A model generated the notes under the pieces. That model ran no database searches and was not told the origin of the DNA. It was given only the letters and a program-made list of their open reading frames with translations. Shown piece by piece: positions 1 to 12,599 of a stretch of DNA of 64,000 nucleotides. The stretch is from Megachile rotundata (lineage: Eukaryota; Arthropoda; Insecta; Hymenoptera; Megachilidae): the NCBI RefSeq assembly GCF_050947335.1, contig NW_027473349.1, forward strand, positions 310,001 through 374,000. The letters are read 5' to 3'. The position numbers were made by a program, and so were the translations under genes. Position 1 is the stretch's first letter, and the number at the start of each line of letters is the position of its first letter.

Positions 1-2445
1 ATTGTGTGATTGAGTGATTGTGTGGTTGTGTGATTGTGTGGTTGTGTGATTGTGTGGTTGTGTGATTGTGTGATTGTGTGATTGTGTGATTGTGTGATTG
101 TGTGATTGTGTGATTGTGTGATTGTGTGATTGTGTGATTGTGTGATTGTGTGATTGTGTGAATGTGTGATTGTGGTTGTGTGATTGTGGTTGTGTGATTG
201 TGGTTGTGTGATTGTGATTGTGTGATTGTGATTGTGTGATTGTGACTGTGAGATTGTGTGAGTGTGTGGTTGTGTGATTGTGTGGTTGTGTGATTGTGTG
301 AGTGTGTGATTGTGTGATTGTATGGTTGTGTGATTGTGTGATTGTGTGATTGTGTGATTGTGTGATTGTGTGATTGTGTGATTGTGCGAGTCTGTGATTG
401 TGTGATTGTGTGATTGTGTGATTGTGTGATAGTGACTGTGTGATTGTGTGATTGTGTGATTGTGTGATTGTGTGACCGTGATTGTGTGACCGTGATTGTG
501 TGACCGTGATTGTGTGACCGTGATTGTGTGGCCGTGATTGAGTGACCGTGATTGTGATTGCGTGATTGTGTGATTGTGTGATCGTGTGATCGTGTGATTG
601 TGTGATCGTGTGATTGTGTGATTGTGTGATTGTGTGATTGTGACTGTGTGATTGTGTGAGTGTGTGATTGTGTGAGTGTGTGGTTGTGTGATTGTGTGAT
701 TGTGTGATTGTGTGATTGTGTGATTGTGTGACTGTGTGATTGTGTGGTTGTGTGATTGTGCGATTGTGTGATTGTGCGATTGTGTAATTGTGATTGTGTG
801 ATTGTGATTGTGTGTACTGTGTGTACTGTGTGATTGTGTGATTGTGTGATTGTGTGATTGTGTGATTGTGTGATTGTGTGATTGTGTGATTGTGTGATTG
901 TGTGATTGTGTGATTGTGTGATTGTATGATTGTGGTTGTGTGATTGTGACTGTGTGATTGTGATTGTGTGATTGTGATTGTGTGATTGTGACTGTGTGAT
1001 TGTGTGAGTGTGTGATTGTGTGATTGTGTGATTGTGTGAGTGTGTGATTGTGTGATTGTGTGATTGTGTGATTGTGTGATTGGGATTGTGTGATTGTGAC
1101 TGTGTGATTGTGTGAGTGTGTGATTGTGTGATTGAGTGATTGTGTGGTTGTGTGATTGTGTGGTTGTGTGATTGTGTGGTTGTGTGATTGTGTGATTGTG
1201 TGATTGTGTGATTGTGTGATTGTGTGATTGTGTGATTGTGTGATTGTGTGATTGTGTGATTGTGTGATTGTGTGATTGTGTGATTGTGTGATTGTGTGAT
1301 TGTGTGATTGTGTGATTGTGTGATTGTGTGATTGTGTGATTGTGCGATTGTGTGAATGTGTGATTGTGGTTGTGTGATTGTGGTTGTGTGATTGTGATTG
1401 TGTGATTGTGATTGTGTGATTGTGACTGTGTGATTGTGTGAGTGTGTGATTGTGTGATTGTGTGGTTGTGTGATTCTGTGGTTGTATGATTTTGTGATTG
1501 TGTGATTGTGTGATTGTGTGAGTGTGTGATTGTGTGATTGTGTGATTGTGTGATTGTGTGATTGTGTGATTGTGTGATTGTGTGATTGTGTGAGTGTGTG
1601 ATTGTCTGATTGAGTGATTGTGTGCTTGTGTGATTGTGTGATTGTGGTTGTGTGATTGTGATTGTGTGATTGTGATTGTGTGATTGTGATTGTGTGATTG
1701 TGATTGTGTGATTGTGTCTGTGTGATTGTGTGAGTGTGTGATTGTGTGATTGTGTGATTGTGTGATTGTGTGATTGTGTGAGTGTGTGATTGTGTGATTG
1801 TGTGATTGTGTGATTGTGTGATTGTGTAATTGTGATTGTGCGATTGTGTGATTGTGTGATTGTGTGATTGTGTGATTGTGTGATTGTGTGATTGTGAGAT
1901 TGTGTGATTGTGTGATGGTGTAATTGTGATTGTGTGATTGTGATTGTGTGATTGTGTGATTGTGTGATTGTGTGATTGTGTGATTGTGTGATTGAGTGAT
2001 TGTGTGAGTGTGGGGTTGTGTGATTGTGTGATTGTGTGGTTGTGTGGTTGTGTGATTGTGTGATTGTGTGATTGTGTGATTGTGTGATTGTGTGATTGTG
2101 TGATTGTGTGATTGTGTGATTGTGTAATTGTGTGACTGTGTGATTGTGTGATTGTGTGATTGTGTGATTGTGTGATTGTGCGATTGTGTAATTGTGATTG
2201 TGTGATTGTGATTGTGTGTACTGTGTGATTGTGTGATTGTGTGATTGTGTGATTGAGTGATTGTGTGACTGCGTGATTGTGTGACTGTGTGATTGTGTGA
2301 CTGCGTGATTGTGTGACCGCGATTGTGTGACCGTGATTGTGTGACCGTGATTTTGTGACCGTGATTGTGTGGCCGTGATTGTGTCATCGTGATTGTGTGA
2401 TCGTGATTGTGTGATCGTGATTGTGCAATCGTGATTGTGTGATTG
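1..2445. repeat. Class A higher-order block, left end cut by the window
   Basis: This block has the class A landmarks GCGAGTCTG at 386, a Q cassette ending near 610 (GGCCG at 530), a doubled TACT nine-mer at 815 and 824, GGGGTTG at 2012, a T cassette at 2219 and a P2 cassette with GCAATCG at 2425. The same landmarks in the same order occur at 27,064, 27,509, 28,730 and 28,945, giving offsets of 26,678 to 26,726, so the two blocks are nearly collinear. The GAAGGTG landmark that lies just upstream in other A copies would fall before base 1. Confidence 0.85.
806..834. repeat. Doubled TACT nine-mer
   Basis: TACT starts at 815 and 824, nine bases apart, within one T cassette. The same doubling occurs only at 18,697/18,706 and 27,509/27,518, always about 430-450 bases after GCGAGTCTG in class A, so it is a single event inherited by three blocks. 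Confidence 0.88.
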
Positions 2446-3400
2446 CGTGATTGTGATTGTGTGATTGTGTGACTGTGTGATTGTGTGATTGTGTGATTGT
2501 GTGATTGTGTGATTGTGTGATTGTGTGATTGTGACTGTGTGATTGTGTGAGTGTGTGATTGTGTGATTGAGTGATTGTGTGCTTGTGTGATTGTGATTGT
2601 GTGATTGTGTGATTGTGTGATTGTGTGATTGTGTGATTGTGTGATTGTGTGATTGTGTGATTGTGTGATTGTGTGATTGTGTGATTGTGTGATTGTGTGA
2701 TTGTGTGATTGTGTGATTGTGTGATTGTGTGATTGTGTGATTGTGTGATTGCGTGATTGTGTGATTGCGTGATTGTGTGATTGTGTGATTGTGAGATTGT
2801 GTGATTGTGTGATTGTGTGATTGAGTGATTGTGTGACTGCGTGATTGTGTGACTGCGTGATTGTGTGACCGCGATTGTGTGACCGTGATTGTGTGACCGT
2901 GATTTTGTGACCGTGATTGAGTGACCGTGATTGTGATTGCGTGATTGTGTGATTGTGTGATCGTGTGATCGTGTGATTGTGTGATCGTGTGATTGTGTGA
3001 TTGTGTGAGTGTGTGATTGTGTGATTGTGTGACTGTGTGATTGTGTGATTGTGTGATTGTGTGATTGTGTGATTGTGTGATTGTGTGATTGTGTGATTGT
3101 GATTGTGTGATTGTGATTGTGTGATTGTGACTGTGTGATTGTGACTGTGTGATTGTGTGAGTGTGTGATTGTGTGATTGAGTGATTGTGTGCTTGTGTCA
3201 TTGTGTGGTTGTGTGATTGTGTGATTGTGTGATTAGGTGATTGTGTGATTGTGTGATTGTGTGATTGTGTGATTGTGTGATTGTGTGAGTGTGTGATTGT
3301 CTGATTGAGTGATTGTGTGCTTGTGTGATTGTGTGGTTGTGTGATTGTGTGATTGTGTGATTAGGTGATTGTGTGATTGTGTGATTGTGTGATTGTGACT
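2446..3400. repeat. Class B-like block with one P1 cassette
   Basis: A long plain octamer run (about 2,590-2,750) leads into GATTGCG variants and a P1 cassette (GACCGCG at 2,867) ending in a GATCGTGTGATCG group. After it come GTCATTG near 3,197 and two TTAGG-bearing units near 3,233 and 3,361. The order P1, GTCATTG, TTAGG matches 3,954-4,330, so this looks like an additional partial copy of the left part of the neighbouring 2.1-kb unit. Confidence 0.65.
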
Positions 3401-5480
3401 GTGTGATTGTGTGATTGTGTGAGTGTGTGATTGTGTGATTGAGTGACTGTGTGCTTGTGTGATTGTGTGGTTGTGTGATTGTGTGATTGTGTGATTGTGT
3501 GATTGTGTGATTGTGTGATTGTGTGATTGTGTGATTGTGTGATTGTGTGATTGTGCGATTGTGTGATTGTGGTTGTGTGATTGTGATTGTGTGATTGTGA
3601 TTGTGTTATTGTGATTGTGATTGTGTGATTGTGATTGTGTGATTGTGATTGTGTGATTGTGATTGTGTGATTGTGTGATTGTGTGATTGAGTGATTGAGT
3701 GATTGTGTGCTTGTGTGATTGTGTGATTATGTTATTGTGTGATTGTGCGATTGTGTAATTGTGATTGTGTGATTGTGATTGTGTGTACTGTGTGATTGTG
3801 TGATTGTGTGATTGTGTGATTGTGTGATTGTGTGATTGTGTGATTGTGTGATTGTGTGATTGTGTGATTGTGTGATTGTGAGATTGTGTGATTGTGTGAT
3901 TGTGTGATTGAGTGATTTTGTGACTGCGTGATTGTGTGACTGCGTGATTGTGTGACCGCGATTGTGTGACCGTGATTGTGTGACCGTGATTTTGTGACCG
4001 TGATTGAGTGACCGTGATTGTGATTGCGTGATTGTGTGATTGTGTGATCGTGTGATCGTGTGGTTGTGTGATCGTGTGATTGTGTGATTGTGTGAGTGTG
4101 TGATTGTGTGATTGTGTGACTGTGTGATTGTGTGATTGTGTGATTGTGTGATTGTGTGATTGTGTGATTGTGTGATTGTGTGATTGTGTGATTGTGATTG
4201 TGTGATTGTGATTGTGTGATTGTGACTGTGTGATTGTGACTGTGTGATTGTGTGAGTGTGTGATTGTGTGATTGAGTGATTGTGTGCTTGTGTCATTGTG
4301 TGGTTGTGTGATTGTGTGATTGTGTGATTAGGTGATTGTGTGATTGTGTGATTGTGTGATTGTGTGATTGTGTGGTTGTGTGATTGTGTGATTGTGTGAT
4401 TGTGTGATTGTGTGATTATGTGATTGTGTGATTGTGTGATTGTGTGATTGTGTGAGTGTGTGATTGTCTGATTGAGTGATTGTGTGCTTGTGTGATTGTG
4501 TGGTTGTGTGATTGTGTGATTGTGTGATTAGGTGATTGTGTGATTGTGTGATTGTGTGATTGTGACTGTGTGATTGTGTGAGTGTGTGATTGTGTGATTG
4601 AGTGATGGTGTGCTTGTGTGATTGTGTGATTGTGTGATTGTGTGATTGTGTGATTGTGTGATTGTGGTTGTGTGATTGTGACTGTGTGATTGTGATTGTG
4701 TGATTGTGATTCTGTGATTGTGACTGTGTGATTGTGTGAGTGTGTGATTGTGTGATTGTGTGATTGTGTGGTTGTGTGGTTGTGTGATTGTGTGATTGTG
4801 TGATTGTGTGATTGTGTGATTGTGTGATTGTGTGATTGTGTGATTGTGTGATTGTGTGATTGTGTGATTGTGTGATTGTGTGACTGTGTGATTGTGTGAT
4901 TGTGTGATTGTGTGATTGTGTGATTGTGCGATTGTGTAATTGTGATTGTGTGATTGTGATTGTGTGTACTGTGTGATTGTGTGATTGTGTGATTGTGTGA
5001 TTGAGTGATTGTGTGACTGCGTGATTGTGTGACTGTGTGATTGTGTGACTGCGTGATTGTGTGACCGCGATTGTGTGACCGTGATTGTGTGACCGTGATT
5101 TTGTGACCGTGATTGTGTGGCCGTGATTGTGTCATCGTGATTGTGTGATCGTGATTGTGTGATCGTGATTGTGCAATCGTGATTGTGTGATTGCGTGATT
5201 GCGATTGTGTGATTGTGTGACTGTGTGATTGTGTGATTGTGTGATTGTGTGATTGTGTGATTGTGTGATTGTGTGATTGTGTGATTGTGATTGTGTGATT
5301 GTGATTGTGTGATTTTGACTGCGTGATTGTGTGAGTGTGTGATTGTGTGATTGAGTGATTGTGTGCTTGTGTGATTGTGCGATTGTGTGATTGTGTGATT
5401 GTGTGATTGTGTGATTGTGTGATTGTGTGATTGTGTGATTGTGTGATTGTGTGATTGTGTGACTGTGTGATTGTGTGATT
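3401..5480. repeat. 2.1-kb tandem unit, copy 1 of 2
   Basis: Carries GTTATTG at 3,606, TTATGTTATTG at 3,727, a T cassette at 3,786, P1 at 3,954, GTCATTG at 4,293, the D signatures GATGGTGTGCTT (about 4,606) and GATTCTGTG (about 4,708), a second T cassette at 4,967 and P2 (GCAATCG at 5,173). Each recurs 2,080-2,118 bases later. The offset falls from 2,118 to 2,102, 2,088 and 2,080 from left to right, in steps of 16, 14 and 8, as expected from gain or loss of whole 6- and 8-bp units. Edges are approximate. Confidence 0.85.
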
Positions 5481-7470
5481 AGGTGATTGTGTGATTGTGT
5501 GATTGTGTGATTGTGACTGTGTGATTGTGTGATTGTGTGAGTGTGTGATTGTGTGATTGAGTGACTGTGTGCTTGTGTGATTGTGTGGTTGTGTGATTGT
5601 GTGATTGTGTGATTGTGTGATTGTGTGATTGTGTGATTGTGTGATTGTGTGATTGTGCGATTGTGTGATTGTGGTTGTGTGATTGTGATTGTGTGATTGT
5701 GATTGTGTTATTGTGATTGTGATTGTGTGATTGTGATTGTGTGATTGTGATTGTGTGATTGTGTGATTGTGTGATTGAGTGATTGAGTGATTGTGTGCTT
5801 GTGTGATTGTGTGATTATGTTATTGTGTGATTGTGCGATTGTGTAATTGTGATTGTGTGATTGTGATTGTGTGTACTGTGTGATTGTGTGATTGTGTGAT
5901 TGTGTGATTGTGTGATTGTGTGATTGTGTGATTGTGTGATTGTGTGATTGTGTGATTGTGTGATTGTGAGATTGTGTGATTGTGTGATTGTGTGATTGAG
6001 TGATTGTGTGACTGCGTGATTGTGTGACTGCGTGATTGTGTGACCGCGATTGTGTGACCGTGATTGTGTGACCGTGATTTTGTGACCGTGATTGAGTGAC
6101 CGTGATTGTGATTGCGTGATTGTGTGATTGTGTGATCGTGTGATCGTGTGGTTGTGTGATCGTGTGATTGTGTGATTGTGTGAGTGTGTGATTGTGTGAC
6201 TGTGTGATTGTGTGATTGTGTGATTGTGTGATTGTGTGATTGTGTGATTGTGTGATTGTGTGATTGTGTGATTGTGATTGTGTGATTGTGATTGTGTGAT
6301 TGTGACTGTGTGATTGTGACTGTGTGATTGTGTGAGTGTGTGATTGTGTGATTGAGTGATTGTGTGCTTGTGTCATTGTGTGGTTGTGTGATTGTGTGAT
6401 TGTGTGATTAGGTGATTGTGTGATTGTGTGATTGTGTGATTGTGTGATTGTGTGGTTGTGTGATTGTGTGATTGTGTGATTGTGTGATTGTGTGATTATG
6501 TGATTGTGTGATTGTGTGATTGTGTGATTGTGTGAGTGTGTGATTGTCTGATTGAGTGATTGTGTGCTTGTGTGATTGTGTGGTTGTGTGATTGTGTGAT
6601 TGTGTGATTAGGTGATTGTGTGATTGTGTGATTGTGTGATTGTGACTGTGTGATTGTGTGAGTGTGTGATTGTGTGATTGAGTGATGGTGTGCTTGTGTG
6701 ATTGTGTGATTGTGTAATTGTGTGATTGTGTGATTGTGTGATTGTGGTTGTGTGATTGTGACTGTGTGATTGTGATTGTGTGATTGTGATTCTGTGATTG
6801 TGACTGTGTGATTGTGTGAGTGTGTGATTGTGTGATTGTGTGATTGTGTGGTTGTGTGGTTGTGTGATTGTGTGATTGTGTGATTGTGTGATTGTGTGAT
6901 TGTGTGATTGTGTGATTGTGTGATTGTGTGATTGTGTGATTGTGTGATTGTGTGATTGTGTGACTGTGTGATTGTGTGATTGTGTGATTGTGTGATTGTG
7001 TGATTGTGCGATTGTGTAATTGTGATTGTGTGATTGTGATTGTGTGTACTGTGTGATTGTGTGATTGTGTGATTGTGTGATTGAGTGATTGTGTGACTGC
7101 GTGATTGTGTGACTGTGTGATTGTGTGACTGCGTGATTGTGTGACCGCGATTGTGTGACCGTGATTGTGTGACCGTGATTTTGTGACCGTGATTGTGTGG
7201 CCGTGATTGTGTCATCGTGATTGTGTGATCGTGATTGTGTGATCGTGATTGTGCAATCGTGATTGTGTGATTGCGTGATTGCGATTGTGTGATTGTGTGA
7301 CTGTGTGATTGTGTGATTGTGTGATTGTGTGATTGTGTGATTGTGTGATTGTGTGATTGTGTGATTGTGATTGTGTGATTGTGATTGTGTGATTTTGACT
7401 GCGTGATTGTGTGAGTGTGTGATTGTGTGATTGAGTGATTGTGTGCTTGTGTGATTGTGTGATTGTGTGA
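5481..7470. repeat. 2.1-kb tandem unit, copy 2 of 2
   Basis: Repeats copy 1 landmark by landmark: GTTATTG at 5,708, TTATGTTATTG at 5,815, T at 5,874, P1 at 6,042, GTCATTG at 6,373, T at 7,047 and P2 with GCAATCG at 7,253. One private change is a GTAATTG unit near 6,715 where copy 1 has GTGATTG. From about 6,300 to 7,253 the offset from copy 1 is a constant 2,080, indicating a recent duplication. Confidence 0.85.
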
Positions 7471-7989
7471 TTGTGTGATTGTGTGATTGTGTGATTGTGT
7501 GATTGTGTGATTGTGTGATTGTGTGATTGTGTGATTGTGTGATTGTGTGATTGTGTGATTGTGTGATTGTGTGATTGTGTGATTGTGTGATTGTGTGATT
7601 GTGTGATTGTGATTGTGTGATTGTGATTGTGTGATTGTGACTGTGTGATTGTGACTGTGTGATTGTGTGAGTGTGTGATTGTGTGATTGAGTGATTGTGT
7701 GCTTGTGTGATTGTGTGGTTGTGTGATTGTGTGATTGTGTGATTAGGTGATTGTGTGATTGTGTGATTGTGTGATTGTGTGATTGTGTGATTGTGTGATT
7801 GTGTGATTGTGTGATTGTGTGATTATGTGATTGTGTGATTGTGTGATTGTGTGAGTGTGTGATTGTGTGATTGTGTGATTGTGATTGTGTGATTGTGACT
7901 GTGTGATTGTGTGAGTGTGTGATTGTGTGATTGAGTGACTGTGTGGTTGTGTGATTGTGTGGTTGTGTGATTGTGTGGTTGTGTGATTG
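7471..7989. repeat. Mostly plain octamers with D-like end
   Basis: Begins with about 130 bases of uninterrupted octamers, then 14-bp (8+6) units, two GACTG variants, TTAGG near 7,742 and TTATG at 7,824, followed by GAGTGACTG and alternating GGTT units. The same order is seen after 29,400 (TTATG at 29,711) and after 33,150 (TTATG at 33,502), so it is a class D flank without the P2 cassette. Confidence 0.6.
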
Positions 7990-9155
7990 TGTGATTGTGT
8001 GATTGTGTGATTGTGTGATTGTGTGATTGTGGTTGTGTGATTGTGTGGTTGTGTGATTGTGTGATTGTGTGAGTGTGTGATTGTCTGATTGAGTGATTGT
8101 GTGCTTGTGTGATTGTGTGGTTGTGTGATTGTGTGATTGTGTGATTAGGTGATTGTGTGATTGTGTGATTGTGACTGTGGGATTGTATGAGTGTGTGATT
8201 GTGTGATTGAGTGATTGTGTGCTTGTGTGATTGTGTGATTGTGTGACCGTGATTGTGTGACCGTGATTGTGTGGCCGTGATTGAGTGACCGTGATTGTGA
8301 TTGCGTGATTGTGTGATTGTGTGATCGTGTGATCGTGTGACTGTGTGATCGTGTGATTGTGTGATTGTGTGAGTGTGTGATTGTGTGATTGTGTGATTGT
8401 GTGATTGTGACTGTGTGATTGTGTGATTGTGTGATTGTGTGATTGTGTGGTTGTGTGATTTTGTGATTGTGTGATTGTGTGATTGTGTGATTGTGTGATT
8501 GTGACTGTGTGATTGTGTGAGTGTGTGATTGTGTGATTGTGTGATTGTGTGATTGTGTGATTGTGTGATTGTGTGATTGTGTGATTGTGTGATTGTGTGA
8601 TTGTGTGATTGTGTGAGTGTGTGATTGTCTGATTGAGTGATTGTGTGCTTGTGTGATTGTGTGGTTGTGTGATTGTGTGATTGTGTGATTAGGTGATTGT
8701 GTGATTGTGTGATTGTGTTAATGTGACTGTGTGATTGTGTGAGTGTGTGATTGTGTGATTGAGTGATTGTGTGGTTGTGTGATTGTGTGGTTGTGTGATT
8801 GTGTGATTGTGTGATTGTGTGATTGTGTGACTGTGTGATTGTGTGAGTGTGTGATTGTGTGATTGAGTGATTGTGTGGTTGTGTGATTGTGTGGTTGTGT
8901 GATTGTGTGGTTGTGTGATTGTGTGATTGTGTGATTTTGTGATTGTGTGATTGTGTGATTGTGTGATTGTGTGATTGTGTGATTGTGTGATTGTGTGATT
9001 GTGGTTGTGTGATTGTGATTGTGATTGTGTGATTGTGATTGTGTGATTGTGTCTGTGTGATTGTGTGAGTGTGTGATTGTGTGATTGTGTGATTGTGTGA
9101 TTGTGTGAGTGTGTGATTGTGTGATTGTGTGATTGTGTAATTGTGATTGTGCGAT
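7990..9155. repeat. Class C 1.2-kb tandem unit, copy 1
   Basis: Landmarks: GTCTGATTG at 8,083, GTGGGATTGTATG near 8,179, Q cassette (GGCCG at 8,273) with the GATCGTGTGACTG variant, GATTTTGTG near 8,460, a second GTCTG near 8,628, the rare GTTAATG near 8,718 and GTCTGTGTG near 9,053. All recur 1,168-1,200 bases later. The block ends in short GTAATTGTG and GCGATTG units near 9,140-9,155 that lie outside the duplicated segment. Confidence 0.85.
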
Positions 9156-10245
9156 TGTGTGATTGTGTGATTGTGTGATTGTGTGATTGTGTGATTGTGG
9201 TTGTGTGATTGTGTGGTTGTGTGATTGTGTGATTGTGTGAGTGTGTGATTGTCTGATTGAGTGATTGTGTGCTTGTGTGATTGTGTGGTTGTGTGATTGT
9301 GTGATTGTGTGATTAGGTGATTGTGTGATTAGGTGATTGTGTGATTAGGTGATTGTGTGATTGTGTGATTGTGACTGTGGGATTGTATGAGTGTGTGATT
9401 GTGTGATTGAGTGATTGTGTGCTTGTGTGATTGTGTGATTGTGTGACCGTGATTGTGTGACCGTGATTGTGTGGCCGTGATTGAGTGACCGTGATTGTGA
9501 TTGCGTGATTGTGTGATTGTGTGATCGTGTGATCGTGTGACTGTGTGATCGTGTGATTGTGTGATTGTGTGAGTGTGTGATTGTGTGATTGTGTGATTGT
9601 GTGATTGTGACTGTGTGATTGTGTGATTGTGTGATTGTGTGATTGTGTGGTTGTGTGATTTTGTGATTGTGTGATTGTGTGATTGTGTGATTGTGTGATT
9701 GTGTGATTGTGACTGTGTGATTGTGTGAGTGTGTGATTGTGTGATTGTGTGATTGTGTGATTGTGTGATTGTGTGATTGTGTGATTGTGTGATTGTGTGA
9801 TTGTGTGATTGTGTGAGTGTGTGATTGTCTGATTGAGTGATTGTGTGCTTGTGTGATTGTGTGGTTGTGTGATTGTGTGATTGTGTGATTAGGTGATTGT
9901 GTGATTGTGTGATTGTGTTAATGTGACTGTGTGATTGTGTGAGTGTGTGATTGTGTGATTGAGTGATTGTGTGGTTGTGTGATTGTGTGGTTGTGTGATT
10001 GTGTGATTGTGTGATTGTGTGATTGTGTGACTGTGTGATTGTGTGAGTGTGTGATTGTGTGATTGAGTGATTGTGTGGTTGTGTGATTGTGTGGTTGTGT
10101 GATTGTGTGGTTGTGTGATTGTGTGATTGTGTGATTTTGTGATTGTGTGATTGTGTGATTGTGTGATTGTGTGATTGTGTGATTGTGTGATTGTGGTTGT
10201 GTGATTGTGATTGTGTGATTGTGATTGTGTGATTGTGTCTGTGTG
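9156..10245. repeat. Class C 1.2-kb tandem unit, copy 2
   Basis: The offset to copy 1 is 1,168 at GTCTG (9,251) and 1,200 from GTGGGATTG (9,379) through GTTAATG (9,918); near the right end it drops to about 1,192. The jump of 32 is explained by two extra 16-bp steps carrying TTAGG at 9,311-9,356. Similarity ends after GTCTGTGTG near 10,229, where the sequence switches to GATGGTGTAATCG. Confidence 0.85.
9311..9358. repeat. Three 16-bp steps each carrying TTAGG
   Basis: A pair of octamers, one with TTAGG, is repeated three times here; the sister unit 1,168-1,200 bases upstream has it once. This accounts for the 32-base change in offset between the two class C copies. Confidence 0.88.
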
Positions 10246-12550
10246 ATTGTGTGATGGTGTAATCGTGATTGTGTGATTGTGATTGTGTGATTGTGTGATT
10301 GTGTGATTGTGTGAGTGTGTGGTTGTGTGATTGTGTGATTGTGTGATTGTGTGGTTGTGTGATTGTGTGATTGTGTGATTGTGTGATTGTGTGATTGTGT
10401 GATTGAGTGATTGTGTGATTGTGTGACTGTGTGATTGTGTGATTGTGTGATTGTGTGATTGTGTGATAGTGTGATTGTGTGACTGTGTGATTGTGTGATT
10501 GTGTGATTGTGCGATTGTGTGATTGTGCGTTTGTGTAATTGTGATTGTGTGATTGTGATTGTGTGTACTGTGTGATTGTGTGATTGTGTGATTGTGTGAT
10601 TGTGTGATTGTGTGATTGTGTGATTATGTGATTGTGTGATTGTGTGATTGTGTGATTGTGTGAGTGTGTGATTGTCTGATTGAGTGATTGTGTGCTTGTG
10701 CGATTGTGTGGTTGTGTGATTGTGTGATTGTGTGATTAGGTGATTGTGTGATTGTGTGATTGTGACTGTGTGATTGTATGAGTGTGTGATTGTGTGATTG
10801 AGTGATTGTGTGCTTGTGTGATTGTGTGGTTGTGTGATTGTGTGATTGTGTGATGGTGTGATTGCGTGATTGTGTGATTGTGTGATTGTGTGATTGTGTG
10901 ATTGTGTGATTGTGTGAGTGTGTGATTGTCTGATTGAGTGATTGTGTGCTTGTGTGATTGTGTGGTTGTGTGATTGTGTGATTGTGTGATTAGGTGCTTG
11001 TGTGATTGTGTGATTGTGTGATTGTGACTGTGTGATTGTGTGATTGTGTGAGTGTGTGATTGTGTGATTGAGTGACTGTGTGCTTGTGTGATTGTGTGGT
11101 TGTGTGATTGTGTGATTGTGTGTTTGTGTGATTGTGTGATTGTGTGATTGTGTGATTGTGTGATTGTGAGATTGTGTGATTGTGTGATTGTGATTGTGTC
11201 ATTGTGTGATTGTGTGATTGAGTGATTGAGTGATTGTGTGCTTGTGTGATTGTGTGATTGTGAGATTGTGTGATTGTGTGATTGTGTGATTGAGTGATTG
11301 TGTGACTGCGTGATTGTGTGACTGCGTGATTGTGTGACCGCGATTGTGTGACCGTGATTGTGTGACCGTGATTTTGTGACCGTGATTGAGTGACCGTGAT
11401 TGTGATTGCGTGATTGTGTGATTGTGTGATCGTGTGATCGTGTGATTGTGTGATCGTGTGATTGTGTGATTGTGTGAGTGTGTGATTGTGTGATTGTGTG
11501 ACTGTGTGATTGTGTGATTGTGTGATTGTGTGATTGTGTGATTGTGACTGTGTGATTGTGTGATTGTGTGAGTGTGTGATTGTGTGATTGAGTGACTGTG
11601 TGCTTGTGTGATTGTGTGGTTGTGTGATTGTGTGATTGTGTTATTGTGTGATTGTGCGATTGTGTAATTGTGATTGTGTGATTGTGATTGTGTGTACTGT
11701 GTGATTGTGTGATTGTGTGATTGTGTGATTGTGTGATTGTGTGATTGTGTGATTGTGTGATTGTGTGATTGTGTGATTGTGAGATTGTGTGATTGTGTGA
11801 TTGTGTGATTGAGTGATTGTGTGACTGCGTGATTGTGTGACTGCGTGATTGTGTGACCGCGATTGTGTGACCGTGATTGTGTGACCGTGATTTTGTGACC
11901 GTGATTGAGTGACCGTGATTGTGATTGCGTGATTGTGTGATTGTGTGATCGTGTGATCGTGTGATTGTGTGATCGTGTGATTGTGTGATTGTGTGATTGT
12001 GTGATTGTGTGATTGTGTGACTGTGTGATTGTGTGATTGTGTGATTGTGTGATTGTGTGATTGTGTGATTGTGTGATTGTGTGATTGTGTGATTGTGTGA
12101 TTGTGATTGTGTGATTGTGATTGTGTGATTGTGACTGTGTGATTGTGACTGTGTGATTGTGTGAGTGTGTGATTGTGTGATTGAGTGATTGTGTGCTTGT
12201 GTCATTGTGTGGTTGTGTGATTGTGTGATTGTGTGATTAGGTGATTGTGTGATTGTGTGATTGTGTGATTGTGTGATTGTGTGGTTGTGTGATTGTGTGA
12301 TTGTGTGATTGTGTGATTGTGTGATTATGTGATTGTGTGATTGTGTGATTGTGTGATTGTGTGATTGTGTGAGTGTGTGATTGTCTGATTGAGTGATTGT
12401 GTGCTTGTGTGATTGTGTGGTTGTGTGATTGTGTGATTGTGTGATTAGGTGATTGTGTGATTGTGTGATTGTGTGATTGTGACTGTGTGATTGTGTGAGT
12501 GTGTGATTGTGTGATTGAGTGATTGTGTGCTTGTGTGATTGTGTGGTTGT
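10246..12550. repeat. Class B higher-order block
   Basis: Contains CGTTTG at 10,528, T at 10,566, TTATG near 10,624, TTAGGTGCTT at 10,990, P1 at 11,336, T at 11,695, P1 again at 11,855 (519 bp after the first), GTCATTG near 12,202, TTATG near 12,326 and GTCTG near 12,383. The segment from 10,440 on is matched at 24,170 onward with offsets of 13,729 falling to 13,721. It leads directly into class A, as do the other B blocks. Confidence 0.85.
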
Positions 12551-12599
12551 GTGATTGTGTGATTGTGTGACCGTGATTGTGTGACCGTGATTGTGTGAC

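Noticed and set aside
475..610. CpG-bearing cassettes as promoters or CpG islands
   Set aside because: They hold only some ten CpG each in an otherwise CpG-free satellite, have no other promoter feature and no gene beside them.
9311..9358. TTAGG units as arthropod-type telomere repeats
   Set aside because: TTAGG appears singly inside a variant octamer and is never in tandem at a five-base period. The 16-bp steps here are pairs of octamers.
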